Shown: positions 44,052-52,565 of the stretch, in pieces | How the letters are laid out: each line of letters starts with the position of its first letter | How positions within the stretch are numbered: position 1 is the stretch's first letter | NCBI RefSeq assembly: GCF_001427875.1 | Contig: NZ_LMHK01000001.1 | Location: forward strand, 1,755,228 to 1,819,227 | DNA length: 64,000 nt | From: Devosia sp. Root685 | GTDB taxonomy: Bacteria; Pseudomonadota; Alphaproteobacteria; Rhizobiales; Devosiaceae | Reading direction: 5' to 3' | Made by a program: the position numbers and the translations under genes | The notes under the pieces: model-generated | Seen by the model: the letters and a program-made list of their open reading frames with translations, nothing else | What the model was told of the DNA's origin: nothing | Databases searched by the model: none

Positions 44052-44115
44052 GGAAGGACCGCCGCGGGGAACAACCCCCTTGCCGCCCACCCACGACGCA
44101 GGCAGTCTCCAAACC

Positions 44116-44598
44116 ATGCGCACCATCCCCGCCCTTCTCGCCGCCCTCCTCCTTGCCGCCCCGGCTTTCGCCCAGGCTCCTTGGGGCTATTATGCCAATG
44201 CCCGCTATGGCTACGAGCTCGACATTCCGCCCGGTTTCGAGGGCCAAGGCGAAAGCCAAAATGGCGACGGAGAGGTGTTCCTTTTCGACGGCCGTGTGGG
44301 AAAGCTCACGGCCTGGGGCGGTAATTTCGTCGCCGAGCCGGATTTCGAAGCCGAAGCCAATGCGCGCTTTGCCTCGGACACAAACGATGGCTGGGGCGTC
44401 CTGGCGCAATCGGCGACGCCAAGCTGGGCCACATGGTCGGCCAGTAAATCCGGCCGCGTGCTGCAGCACCACATGATCCAGCTTTGCGACGGCGCGGGCT
44501 ATGCCGCCATCCGCCTCGAATATGCGCAGGTGGACCGCCCGCGGCTCGACGCATTGGTCGAGCCGCTGATCGTTTCGCTCAAATCGACAGCATGTTGA
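44116..44598 (+). CDS. Small exported protein of unknown function
   Basis: 160 aa with a classical signal peptide (MRTIPALLAALLLAAPAFAQ). The mature part begins with an aromatic-rich segment, WGYYANARYGYELDIPPGF, a pattern common in alphaproteobacterial secreted proteins that I cannot assign to a family. The single Cys pair (LCDGAG and the C-terminal AC) could form a disulfide. No Shine-Dalgarno is visible. Its last 20 bases overlap the end of the convergent kinase-like gene. Confidence 0.7.
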   Translation: MRTIPALLAALLLAAPAFAQAPWGYYANARYGYELDIPPGFEGQGESQNGDGEVFLFDGRVGKLTAWGGNFVAEPDFEAEANARFASDTNDGWGVLAQSATPSWATWSASKSGRVLQHHMIQLCDGAGYAAIRLEYAQVDRPRLDALVEPLIVSLKSTAC

Positions 44599-45163
44599 GC
44601 GCACGCCGCTCGGCATGCGCAATCACCCGCAGCGCCGCTTCGTCCGCGGGCAGATCGGTGGTGTCGAGATCGAGCCGATTGGCGTGATCGACGGCGAGAA
44701 GCGCCCGCGACTGCCGGACCAGTTCCGCGCCGGCGGCATCGGTCATCTTGAGCCGGGCCTCACGCTCGGCTGAGGGGATACGCTCGGCATGCGCCGCGTC
44801 CGAAGCGGACAGGAACACCGGCACAAACGTGCTCCCCCGCCGCGCCGCCGTCGCCATCACTTCGTCATAGGCCTCCCGATCCATCGGATCGCCCTCCATC
44901 AGGGCATTGGTCAGCACGAAACTCGCCTCTGGCGAAGCAATCTCGGCCATGGCCGTCAGCGCCTGACGCCGGATAGTCATGATCAGATCCCAGGCGCGTT
45001 CAGGAATCTTTGTTTTCCCGTCCTCGCGGATCAGCGAAAAGATGACGTTATTGGCCAGATGATTGTCGAACAGCCGCGCTCCGGTCGCAGCCGCGATCGC
45101 CTTTCCGATGGTGAGTTTGCCCACGCCATAATGGCCGATGAGATAGATGATCGTGTTGTGCAT
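44579..45163 (-). CDS. P-loop nucleoside/shikimate-kinase-like ATPase
   Basis: 194 aa with a Walker A loop near the N-terminus, IGHYGVGKLTIGKAIA (GxxGxGKxT), and a kinase-like helical lid region. It looks like a small AAA_18/AAA_33-type kinase; substrate unknown. The start at 45163 has GGAG just upstream. The C-terminus overlaps the convergent exported-protein gene by 20 bases. It is not clearly part of an operon. Confidence 0.82.
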   Translation of the reverse strand: MHNTIIYLIGHYGVGKLTIGKAIAAATGARLFDNHLANNVIFSLIREDGKTKIPERAWDLIMTIRRQALTAMAEIASPEASFVLTNALMEGDPMDREAYDEVMATAARRGSTFVPVFLSASDAAHAERIPSAEREARLKMTDAAGAELVRQSRALLAVDHANRLDLDTTDLPADEAALRVIAHAERRALNMLSI

Positions 45164-45265
45164 GCCGCTCCGGTTGTCCTCCTCAAGCCGCGGCATTGTG
45201 GCCGAGCTAGCACGTGCCCACAATTGGCGACTCGCGCTATGAACCGGGACTGAAGGAGTTTTTCG

Positions 45266-45520
45266 ATGAAACCGATCAAGTTCGACCGCGACGAGACCAA
45301 AGCCATCGTTGGCGAGATTCAGGACTATTTTCGCCTGGAGCTGGACCAAACCATCGGCTCCATCCCGGCCGAAATGCTGATGCAGTTTTTCGCCGACAAG
45401 ATGGGGGCCTATTATTACAATCGCGGCCTCTATGACGCGCAGGCGCTGATCCGCAAGCAGGTGGACAATCTCAGCGACGAGATTTTTGCGCTCGAGCAGC
45501 CCACCAAGCATGTGCGCTAG
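45266..45520 (+). CDS. DUF2164 family protein
   Basis: 84 aa matching DUF2164 (IKFDRDETKAIVGEIQDYF, AEMLMQFFADKMGAYYYNRGL). The family is soluble and helical with no known function. AAGGAG sits nine bases before the ATG. It stands alone between a divergent kinase-like gene and a co-directional DMT gene. Confidence 0.93.
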   Translation: MKPIKFDRDETKAIVGEIQDYFRLELDQTIGSIPAEMLMQFFADKMGAYYYNRGLYDAQALIRKQVDNLSDEIFALEQPTKHVR

Positions 45521-45637
45521 GCCGAGCGCCCCATGTCAGGTTTCGCATAGGGCACCCGCAAATTGTCCACTTCTCCGAGCCAGCGGCAGTGCTAATAGAG
45601 GCAGCCGGAATTATCCGGCCTGCCGTCGGAGGAAGCC

Positions 45638-45994
45638 TTGGGCTTCAATTTTGCCACCTTCGCCCCCATCGGGCTGCTGATCGCCTCCAATATTTTCATG
45701 ACCTTCGCCTGGTACTGGCACCTGAAATATCACGGCATGGTGCTCTGGGCCGTGGTGCTGATCAGCTGGGGCGTGGCGTTTTTCGAATATTGGCTGGCCA
45801 TTCCGGCCAACCGTATCGGCAGCGCCGTCTATTCGGCGGCCGAGCTGAAGACCATTCAGGAAGTCATTTCCCTCTCGGTCTTCGCGCTCTTTGCCGTCTT
45901 CTATCTCGGGGAAAAACTCACCTGGAACCACGCCATCGGCTTCGGCTTCATCGCCGTGGGCGCCCTGTTCATCTTCAAGGGCCCGCTGAAATAG
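45638..45994 (+). CDS. DMT family protein (DUF486)
   Basis: 118 aa with four predicted transmembrane helices, the DUF486 branch of small multidrug-resistance-like proteins (IGLLIASNIFMTFAWYWHLK, FFEYWLAIPANRIGS). Transport substrate is unknown. The start is TTG, with GGAGGA six bases before it, and no in-frame ATG precedes the first helix. The gene is convergent with the COG0523 GTPase gene with no gap, the stops being adjacent. Confidence 0.92.
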   Translation: MGFNFATFAPIGLLIASNIFMTFAWYWHLKYHGMVLWAVVLISWGVAFFEYWLAIPANRIGSAVYSAAELKTIQEVISLSVFALFAVFYLGEKLTWNHAIGFGFIAVGALFIFKGPLK

Positions 45995-47191
45995 TCAGGA
46001 CCAGGCCGGAAACGGATCGGGCAGTCGCGCCCAGGCGTCCGGCGTCATGGTGCGCGCCGGCACGAGGCAGGCATCGAGCCGCCGCCTGATGTCGGCCTCG
46101 CTCATCGGGTCGGTCCCGATGAAAACCAGTTCCTGCCGCCGGTCGCCCCAGATTGCGTCGAGATAGGGCGCCATGGCATCGCGCCATTCCTTGTTGTCCG
46201 GCCAGCGCTGCGCCGGCACGGCAGCCCACCAGTGGCCACGGCGCTCTGTGCGCACCAGCGCTCCGGCCTGGCTCAACTCCCCGACAAAATGCGGCCGCGT
46301 CGCGAGCCAGAAAAAGCCCTTGGCCCGAATGACGCCCGGCCAGGCCTCTTTCAGAAACCGATCGAGCAGCAGCGGATTGAACGGCTGGCGCGCCCGATAG
46401 ACGAAAGAGCGCACCCCATACTCTTCGGTCTCGGGCACGTGGTCCCTAAAACCGTTGAGTTCCTTGAACCAGAGCGGATTGGTTTCTGCCACTTCGAGGT
46501 TGAACAGCCCCGTATCGAGCACATCTTCAAGCGCCACGACGCCAAAATCCGTCTCGATAATCCGCGCCGCCGGATTGAGCGCCTTGAGGATGGTGTGGGC
46601 CGCGCGCCGATCAGCCTCGGAAGCCGTCGAAATCTTGTTGAGCACAATCACGTCTGAAAACTCGATCTGCTCAACAAGCAGATCGACCAGCGCCCGCTCG
46701 TCGCCCTCACCCGCCGTCTCGCCCCGATCGCGCAAAAAGTCCGATGAGGCATAATCCCTAAGCAGGTTCGCGCAATCGACCACCGTTACCATGGTATCGA
46801 GCCGCGTCAGGTCCGAGAGCGAAAAGCCGCGCTCATCGCGAAAATCGAAGGTGGTCGCGACCGGCAGCGGCTCGGAAATGCCGCTCGATTCGATCAGCAG
46901 GTAGTCAAACCGCCCTTCCGCCGCGAGCCGCGTCACTTCGGCCAAGAGATCGTCGCGCAGGGTGCAGCAGATGCAGCCATTGCTCATTTCGACGAGGGTT
47001 TCCTCGGTGCGGCTGAGATCGGCGCCGCCAGCGCGCACCAGCGCAGCGTCGATATTGACCTCGCTCATATCGTTGACGATGACCGCGACCTTGCGGCCCT
47101 CACGATTGTTGAGGATGTGGTTGAGCAGCGTCGTCTTGCCGGCGCCGAGAAAGCCGGACAGCACGGTGACGGGAAGTTTCTTGGGGGCCAT
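45995..47191 (-). CDS. COG0523 zinc metallochaperone GTPase, ZigA-like
   Basis: 398 aa. Walker A is [15 protein letters not shown], the metal motif is SNGCICCTL (CxCC), the GTP specificity motif is VLNKIS, and a C-terminal CobW_C domain follows. The length and C-terminal part resemble the Zur-controlled ZigA/ZTP-type members that hand zinc to target enzymes during starvation. It follows the AztD-like gene by 58 bases on the same strand, and a Zur-like box precedes that gene, so the pair is probably zinc-repressed. The start is [11 protein letters not shown]. Confidence 0.93.
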   Translation of the reverse strand: MAPKKLPVTVLSGFLGAGKTTLLNHILNNREGRKVAVIVNDMSEVNIDAALVRAGGADLSRTEETLVEMSNGCICCTLRDDLLAEVTRLAAEGRFDYLLIESSGISEPLPVATTFDFRDERGFSLSDLTRLDTMVTVVDCANLLRDYASSDFLRDRGETAGEGDERALVDLLVEQIEFSDVIVLNKISTASEADRRAAHTILKALNPAARIIETDFGVVALEDVLDTGLFNLEVAETNPLWFKELNGFRDHVPETEEYGVRSFVYRARQPFNPLLLDRFLKEAWPGVIRAKGFFWLATRPHFVGELSQAGALVRTERRGHWWAAVPAQRWPDNKEWRDAMAPYLDAIWGDRRQELVFIGTDPMSEADIRRRLDACLVPARTMTPDAWARLPDPFPAWS

Positions 47192-47249
47192 GGGTTCTAT
47201 CCAAACGGAAAATGCCCTGCCACCACGACGGTAGCGGCAGGGCAGATGG

Positions 47250-48434
47250 TCAGTGCTGGTTGCCCGAGCCGCCAACGGCGACGACATTATAAGGCGCGCC
47301 TTCGACTGCGATTTCGCCCGCCAGGGCAAAATCCGCCACATCGACCAGATGCACCACGCCCTTCAGCGGATCGGTCACGGCAACCTGATCCCCCGCCACC
47401 GCGATGCGCGGCCGCGGCAGGCTCCATTCGCCATCCATGGAATAGGGCTCGGTCACTTTCACGGCCTGAACCAGTTCCCCGCTCACCACATCGAGCTGTC
47501 GCAAAAAGCCGTCCTCGGTGAAGATGTAAGCGAACTTAGGCCGCACCGGGTCAGTCACGAAATGCACGCGCCGCGTCGGCAGCTCGACCAGGCGATAGGG
47601 CGCCGCTTCAGCGGGATCGATGATCACCACCTTATCGGCCCCATAATTGCCAAGGAAATACTGCATCCCCTGCCCGCCGATCAGCGTCGTGGTCTTGCCT
47701 TCCGGCAGGCCTGCATAATCGAGCTTTTTCACCTGCGGCTCGCCCGAACCCGAAACGACAAGCACGCCATCGCCACAACCGACGATCAGCAGATTGCCCG
47801 AAGCCGCCTCACCATGGAGATCGGGGCAGGCATGGGTCTCGCCCACCAGCTTGCCCGAAGCGTCGAGCACATTGAGCCCGATCCGCGGCTTCTTCTCATC
47901 CTCGGCATTGGCGGTCGAGACGAGCGTAAAATCGCCCCACGGCACGGCCAGCCCATGATGCGGCGTGCCGCTGTCGAGCTGGGTCGCCGTGATCTTGCCA
48001 TCATCCGCCCATTCGTGCGGGCTGAACAGGTCAACCTTGCCCGAGCCGTCAAAGAACAGCGCAACCTTGCCGCCGTGCTCGACGAAATGCGCCGGTTTTT
48101 CGCCCGAGATTACCGCATCGACCAGAGCCGGCTGGGACAGTTCGATATCGCCGTGATCGCCATGGTCATCAATGGCAATGCCCGAGCGAATGGCGGAAAC
48201 CTGACCGCCCGCGCCCTGCACGGCAAAAACCGCTTCGCCCGATTGACTGGCAACGAGCGAGGCCGGGCTCTTCAGCGCAAAGGTGCCGAGCGTGTCGCCG
48301 CTCACCGCATCGATCGCGGTCACCTTGCCCTCGGCATGATCCCCGACAAACAACCGCCACGCAGTGACATCATCGGCCAAAGCCGGCGCGGTCAGCGCCG
48401 TGGCAAGCAGCAGAGAGATAAAGAAAGGACGCAC
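47250..48434 (-). CDS. Periplasmic zinc metallochaperone, AztD-like
   Basis: 394 aa: signal peptide ([18 protein letters not shown]) and a beta-propeller-like body. A His/Asp patch ([11 protein letters not shown]) and scattered HGL/HAC segments are possible zinc ligands. The sequence resembles AztD, which passes zinc to the solute-binding protein AztC in Paracoccus; here it would serve ZnuA, inferred from the neighbourhood. The start is GTG with GGAGC seven bases upstream. The gene precedes the ZigA-like gene and has a Zur-like box 13 bases upstream of its start. Confidence 0.88.
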   Translation of the reverse strand: MRPFFISLLLATALTAPALADDVTAWRLFVGDHAEGKVTAIDAVSGDTLGTFALKSPASLVASQSGEAVFAVQGAGGQVSAIRSGIAIDDHGDHGDIELSQPALVDAVISGEKPAHFVEHGGKVALFFDGSGKVDLFSPHEWADDGKITATQLDSGTPHHGLAVPWGDFTLVSTANAEDEKKPRIGLNVLDASGKLVGETHACPDLHGEAASGNLLIVGCGDGVLVVSGSGEPQVKKLDYAGLPEGKTTTLIGGQGMQYFLGNYGADKVVIIDPAEAAPYRLVELPTRRVHFVTDPVRPKFAYIFTEDGFLRQLDVVSGELVQAVKVTEPYSMDGEWSLPRPRIAVAGDQVAVTDPLKGVVHLVDVADFALAGEIAVEGAPYNVVAVGGSGNQH

Positions 48435-48446
48435 TTTTTTGCTCCG

Positions 48447-48464
48447 ATATGTTAGAACGTTACG
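48447..48464 (-). promoter_or_regulatory. Zur-like box upstream of the AztD-like gene
   Basis: Minus strand reads CGTAACGTTCTAACATAT. It shares CGTAA-N5-TAACATAT exactly with the box at 49591-49609 near znuA and agrees with the third box at CGTnA-N5-TAACA. Confidence 0.65.
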
Positions 48465-48569
48465 TTTTGGATCAAAATTCGAGTGTGCGAATACCTTCCC
48501 GGCGCTCCGATTCAAAAGAGTGGCCAGGCCAACGCCTTGTGGCGCTGTTCAATCACACACGCGATGCAA

Positions 48570-48605
48570 CACCTCCCCCTTGATGGGGGAGGATGGGAGG
48601 GGGTG
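48570..48605. repeat. Family B palindromic repeat, single unit
   Basis: CACCTCCCCCTTGATGGGGG followed by AGGATGGGAGGGGGTG, the same unit as in the pairs at 25088 and 50493. It sits 18 bases beyond the znuA stop, in the gap to the upstream region of the AztD-like gene. Confidence 0.85.
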
Positions 48606-48623
48606 ATTTCGGCAGACGCCGAA

Positions 48624-49556
48624 CTAACCCAAACAGTCCACCAGCCCAGCCGCGATCCCCCGCAGCAGATCGCCATAAAGCCCCGGTCCCTCGGCCAGCG
48701 TGCTCCCCTCAGGATCGAGCACACCAGCCTTGGCCTCGCTGCCCTCAACAATGGTCCTGACAATCGCTGGCTCGAAATTGGGTTCGGCAAACACACAGGT
48801 GGCGCCAAGTTCGCTCACCTTGGTGCGCAGTTCATCGACCCGCGCCGCCCCCGGCATGGCCTCGGGCGAAACCGTGATCGACCCGGCAACCTCGAGCCCG
48901 AAACGCTTCTCGAAATACTGGTAGGCGTCATGGAAAACGATGAACGGCTTGTCCTTCACCCCAGCCACCGTCGCGGCGATCTCCGTCTCAAGCGCCCCTA
49001 AAGCGGCAATTTCGGTTTCGGCATTGGCATTGTATGTCGCCGCATTTTCCGGGTCGGCCTTGCTCAAAACCTGCGCAATATTGGTCACCATCAGCTTGGC
49101 ATTTTCCGGATCGAGCCAGAAATGCATGTCGCCTTCTTCGTGCTCATGCGCGTGGTCGTGGTCATGGTCGTGATCCTCGTCCCCATGGGAATGCGGCTCG
49201 AACGCTCCGCCTTCGCGCATGGGCAGGAGTTCGATCCCCGGCGATTCCGCCAGTTCCACCGTCTCGGCCTTGGTCGAGAGCGTTTTGAGCGCATCGGCGA
49301 GGAACAGTTCCATGCCGTGTCCGGTCCAGAACACGATATCGGCACTTTCGAGCGCCGAGGCATCAGAAGGCCGCAGCGAATAGGTATGGGGCGAGGCCGC
49401 GCCCTTGACGATCAGGGCGGGTTCACCAACCCCGGCCATTACCGCCGCAACCAGCGAATGCACAGGTTTGGTGGAGGCCACGACGCTCGGCGCTGCCATG
49501 GTAGTCCCGGTCAAAAGCAGGCTCGCGAGAGTGGCAAAGGAGATCAGCCGGTTCAT
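48624..49556 (-). CDS. znuA: Zinc ABC transporter substrate-binding protein
   Basis: 310 aa, cluster 9 family. Signal peptide, then ASTKPVHSLVAAVMAGVG, the first zinc His in SPHTYSLRPSD, a His/Asp-rich loop (HSHGDEDHDHDHDHAHEHEE) directly before MHFWLDPENAK, and FHDAYQYFEKRFGL. The His loop is typical of zinc rather than manganese binding members. Divergent from znuC with two Zur-like boxes between. Confidence 0.97.
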   Translation of the reverse strand: MNRLISFATLASLLLTGTTMAAPSVVASTKPVHSLVAAVMAGVGEPALIVKGAASPHTYSLRPSDASALESADIVFWTGHGMELFLADALKTLSTKAETVELAESPGIELLPMREGGAFEPHSHGDEDHDHDHDHAHEHEEGDMHFWLDPENAKLMVTNIAQVLSKADPENAATYNANAETEIAALGALETEIAATVAGVKDKPFIVFHDAYQYFEKRFGLEVAGSITVSPEAMPGAARVDELRTKVSELGATCVFAEPNFEPAIVRTIVEGSEAKAGVLDPEGSTLAEGPGLYGDLLRGIAAGLVDCLG

Positions 49557-49590
49557 AAAGGCACCTCTTGTCGGCAGCATATCGCGAATG

Positions 49591-49609
49591 ATATGTTATG
49601 TTATTACGC
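49591..49609. promoter_or_regulatory. Zur-like box 1 in the znuA-znuC divergent region
   Basis: ATATGTTATGTTATTACGC; the complement begins GCGTAATAAC. It resembles the alphaproteobacterial Zur consensus of TGTTATA-TATAACA type and lies nearer znuA (35 bp). Confidence 0.75.
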
Positions 49610-49618
49610 TTGCGGCAG

Positions 49619-49636
49619 TGTTATGCTATAACGTAA
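49619..49636. promoter_or_regulatory. Zur-like box 2 in the znuA-znuC divergent region
   Basis: TGTTATGCTATAACGTAA, an almost symmetrical TGTTAT-GC-(A)TAACG site. It ends where an upstream in-frame ATG of znuC begins, which argues for the later start of that gene. Confidence 0.78.
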
Positions 49637-49669
49637 ATGACAGCGTCAAGTGCACTTGTGGAAAGTTTC

Positions 49670-50473
49670 ATGGACATGCGCATGAAGGGCGAAACGCTCA
49701 TCACGCTCACCAATGCCAGCGTTAAAAGTGGTGGCCGCGTTCTCGTCGAGGGCGTCGATCTCTCCATCGCGCGCGGCGAAATCGTCACGCTTATCGGCCC
49801 CAACGGCTCGGGCAAATCGACCACCGCCAAGATGGCGACAGGCGTCCTGAAACCGTCCACAGGCACGGTCTCGCGAAAGCCCGGACTCAAAATCGGCTAT
49901 GTGCCGCAAAAACTCAGCATCGACTGGACGCTGCCCCTGACGGTCGAGCGGCTGATGACTTTGACCGGCCATTTTTCTCGCCCCGAAATCGAAAATGCCC
50001 TCGCCGCGGTCGGCGCCGGGCGCCTCCTCCATGCCGCGGTGCAGGAGCTTTCGGGCGGCGAATTCCAGCGTGTGCTCTTTGCCCGCGCCATGATCCGCAA
50101 GCCCGATCTCCTCGTTCTCGACGAGCCGGTGCAGGGCGTCGATTTCTCCGGCGAAGTGGCGCTTTACGAACTGGTTCGCCAGATTCGCGACACCACCCAG
50201 GCCGGCATCCTGATGATCAGCCACGACCTCCACGTCGTCATGGCCGAAACCGACACCGTCATCTGCCTCAACGGCCACGTCTGCTGCCGCGGCACCCCCG
50301 CCGCCGTCAAACGCAGCCCCGAATACCTCGCCCTGTTCGGCACCCGCGCCGCCGAGACGCTGGCGATCTATGAGCACCATCACGACCACGAACACCACGA
50401 AGACGGGTGCGTCGTCGGCAAGGGCGGCACGCACGAGCATCACCATGATCATGCGGGGCATAGCCATGGGTGA
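49670..50473 (+). CDS. znuC: Zinc ABC transporter ATP-binding protein with His-rich tail
   Basis: 267 aa. Walker A LIGPNGSGKSTTAK, signature LSGGEFQRVLFARAM, Walker B LLVLDEPVQGVD and the switch ISHDLHVVMAETD are all present. The C-terminal 40 residues are rich in His (YEHHHDHEHHEDG and HEHHHDHAGHSHG), unusual for an ATPase subunit though seen in some zinc systems. I chose ATG 49670, with GGAAAG just upstream; ATG 49637 lies at the end of a Zur box and ATG 49676 is also possible. A family B repeat separates it from znuB. Confidence 0.96.
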   Translation: MDMRMKGETLITLTNASVKSGGRVLVEGVDLSIARGEIVTLIGPNGSGKSTTAKMATGVLKPSTGTVSRKPGLKIGYVPQKLSIDWTLPLTVERLMTLTGHFSRPEIENALAAVGAGRLLHAAVQELSGGEFQRVLFARAMIRKPDLLVLDEPVQGVDFSGEVALYELVRQIRDTTQAGILMISHDLHVVMAETDTVICLNGHVCCRGTPAAVKRSPEYLALFGTRAAETLAIYEHHHDHEHHEDGCVVGKGGTHEHHHDHAGHSHG

Positions 50474-50492
50474 ATATTCACACGCCAATAGT

Positions 50493-50608
50493 CACCCCCT
50501 CCCATCCTCCCCCGTCAAGGGGGAGGTGCAGATCGCATTTGGGGCAGTATCCAGTCTAACCCACCAGCCCAACACCTCCCCCTTGATGGGGGAGGATGGG
50601 AGGGGGGG
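50493..50608. repeat. Family B palindromic repeat, inverted pair, inside the znu operon
   Basis: GTCACCCCCTCCCATCCTCC ... and, inverted, ... GGGGGAGGATGGGAGGGG, about 55 nt between the cores. It fills most of the 170-nt gap between znuC and znuB, which are co-directional and would otherwise be adjacent. Confidence 0.85.
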
Positions 50609-50643
50609 CCGGCAAGCACCGGCCCCCAGCCGGAGCACCCCCC

Positions 50644-51462
50644 ATGCTCGGTGATTTCTTCTCCCGCGCCCTCGTCGCCGGCGTCGGCCTTGCCGCTGTT
50701 ACCGGCCCCCTCGGCTGTTTCGTCGTCTGGCGCCGCATGGCCTATTTTGGCGACACCATGGCCCATTCGGCCCTGCTCGGCGTCGCTATTTCCATCCTCT
50801 TGTCCATCAACATGACCCTCGGTGTCTTCGCCGTCGCCGCCCTCGTTGCCGGCGCACTCCTCCTGCTCCAGCGTCAGAACACGCTCTCCACCGACGCCCT
50901 CCTCGGCATTTTGAGTCATTCCTCCCTCGCCGTCGGCCTTGTGCTCGTCGGCTTCCTCACCCAGGTCCGCATCGACCTCATGGGCTTCCTTTTCGGCGAT
51001 ATTCTCGCCGTCTCGATGGAAGACATCTTTATCATCTACGGCGGCGGCGTCGCCATTCTCGTCATTCTCGCGCTCAACTGGCGCCCGCTCCTCGCCGCCA
51101 CGGTCAGCCCCGAACTCGCCGAAGCCGAAGGCCTCAAACCCGAGGTCAGCCGCATTCTCCTCATGCTCTTGATGGCCTCGGTCATCGCCATCGCCATGAA
51201 GCTTGTCGGCGTGCTGCTGATCACCTCGCTCCTGATCATCCCCGCCGCCACCGCGCGCCGCCTCAGCGCCACGCCCGAAATCATGGCGCTCGTCGCCGCT
51301 ATCCTTGGCGCCGTATCCGTCATCGGCGGCTTGTACGGGTCGCTCACCTGGGATACCGCTTCGGGACCGTCCATCGTCGTCGCGGCGCTGCTGATTTTCC
51401 TCGTCTCGCTCACGGTACCGACCGCAAGATTATTCGGCAGGAGAGAAAGCCATGGCGCATAG
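50644..51462 (+). CDS. znuB: Zinc ABC transporter permease
   Basis: 272 aa, about eight transmembrane helices of the ABC-3 family. GPLGCFVVWRRMAYFGDTMAHSALLGVA is the family signature near the N-terminus (quoted in part: WRRMAYFGDTMAHSALLG) and SLLIIPAATARRLS is the cytoplasmic loop contacting ZnuC. It starts with GGAG eight bases upstream and ends overlapping zur by 11 bases. Confidence 0.97.
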   Translation: MLGDFFSRALVAGVGLAAVTGPLGCFVVWRRMAYFGDTMAHSALLGVAISILLSINMTLGVFAVAALVAGALLLLQRQNTLSTDALLGILSHSSLAVGLVLVGFLTQVRIDLMGFLFGDILAVSMEDIFIIYGGGVAILVILALNWRPLLAATVSPELAEAEGLKPEVSRILLMLLMASVIAIAMKLVGVLLITSLLIIPAATARRLSATPEIMALVAAILGAVSVIGGLYGSLTWDTASGPSIVVAALLIFLVSLTVPTARLFGRRESHGA

Positions 51463-51868
51463 TCACGACATTCCGACGGATCTCACCCGCAATCAGGAAC
51501 TGGTGCTATCGACGCTGACCGCTTCGATGGGCCCGCTCAGCGCCTATGACATTCTGGACAAGCTGCGCGGCGATGGCCTCCGCGCGCCCCTGCAGGTCTA
51601 TCGCGCCCTGGAAAAACTCGTCGATCGCGGCCTCGCGCATCGCCTGGAATCGCTCAACGCCTTCGTCGCCTGCGCCGACATGCACTGCCACCGCAAGGGC
51701 CTCATCGCCTTCGCGATCTGCGAAGGCTGCGGCAAGGTCGACGAATTCGCCGACGAAATCATAGAACAGCGCCTGGGAAGCTGGGCGAAAACCGGCGGCT
51801 TCAAAGTCGAGCGCACCACCATGGAAATCCGAGGCCGCTGCGCCGATTGTATGCAGAAGGCAGCTTAG
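51452..51868 (+). CDS. zur: Zinc uptake regulator, Fur family
   Basis: 138 aa. Winged helix: GPLSAYDILDKLRGDGLRAPLQVYRALEKL (quoted as SAYDILDKL and QVYRALEKLVDRG). The structural zinc site has CEGCGKVDEF and a C-terminal RCADCMQ; FVACADMHCHRKGL is the sensing region. In Alphaproteobacteria it represses znu genes when zinc is replete. AGGAGAG precedes the ATG, and it overlaps znuB. Its TAG is the start of a family D repeat. Confidence 0.95.
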   Translation: MAHSHDIPTDLTRNQELVLSTLTASMGPLSAYDILDKLRGDGLRAPLQVYRALEKLVDRGLAHRLESLNAFVACADMHCHRKGLIAFAICEGCGKVDEFADEIIEQRLGSWAKTGGFKVERTTMEIRGRCADCMQKAA

Positions 51869-52004
51869 TGCCACGCCCTCGTGGTTCGAGGGTCGCTTCG
51901 CTCCCACCTCACCATGAGGGCTGTTGCAATATCTCAGTCCCAGTAGCCCTCATGGTGAGGTGCTTTGCTTTGGCAAAGCCTCGAACCACGAGGGCGTGGC
52001 ACTA
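51866..52004. repeat. Family D palindromic repeats, two inverted units
   Basis: Outer ends are TAGTGCCACGCCCTCGTGG at both sides, reading inward, and the inner ends are ACCATGAGGGCT and AGTAGCCCTCATGG, separated by 18 bases. The TAG at each outer end is the stop codon of the gene next to it (zur on plus, rsmD on minus). No other sequence lies between these convergent genes. Confidence 0.9.
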
Positions 52005-52562
52005 AACCTGCCCAAACCTCAAAAACCGCACCGCCGCAGCGCCATATTCGCGCTCGTCATCGAGCTCAAAGCCCTCCGGCACCACAACCGGCACATCGGC
52101 GCTTTCTTCCCAGACCAGCGTCGCGCCCGGCTTCAGCCAGCCATTCCCCGCCAGTTCGGCCAGCGCTTTTTCCCCCAGACCCTGCCCATAGGGCGGATCG
52201 AGAAAAACCAGGTCGAACTGCCCAAACGTGCCCGGCGTCCCCAAGCCCGTCGCATCGCGGCGCAGGAGCTTGGTGATCCCCGCCACGCCAAAGGCCTGGA
52301 TATGGTCGCGGATCAGTCCGCGCGATTCCGCGCCGATATCGACAAAGGTGACATGCGCCGCGCCACGCGACAGCGCCTCGAATCCCAGCGCCCCGGTGCC
52401 GGCAAAAAGGTCGAGCACCCGCATGCCATCGAACACCGGCCCGAGCCGTGACCCCAGAATATTGAACATGCTTTCGCGCACGCGGTCCGCCGTCGGGCGA
52501 ATGGAATCGTCCGACGGAGACGTGAGCTGCTTGCCGCGAAATTTACCGGCAACAATCCGCAT
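52002..52562 (-). CDS. rsmD: 16S rRNA (guanine(966)-N(2))-methyltransferase
   Basis: 186 aa. MRIVAGKFRGKQLTSP start, RPTADRVRESMFNIL, SAM-binding VLDLFAGTGALGFEALSRG and the catalytic DPPYG motif (LVFLDPPYGQGL) define RsmD. It follows rluB by three bases, a common alphaproteobacterial pairing of rRNA modification enzymes. The stop lies in the end of a family D repeat. Confidence 0.97.
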   Translation of the reverse strand: MRIVAGKFRGKQLTSPSDDSIRPTADRVRESMFNILGSRLGPVFDGMRVLDLFAGTGALGFEALSRGAAHVTFVDIGAESRGLIRDHIQAFGVAGITKLLRRDATGLGTPGTFGQFDLVFLDPPYGQGLGEKALAELAGNGWLKPGATLVWEESADVPVVVPEGFELDDEREYGAAAVRFLRFGQV

Positions 52563-52565
52563 GAC

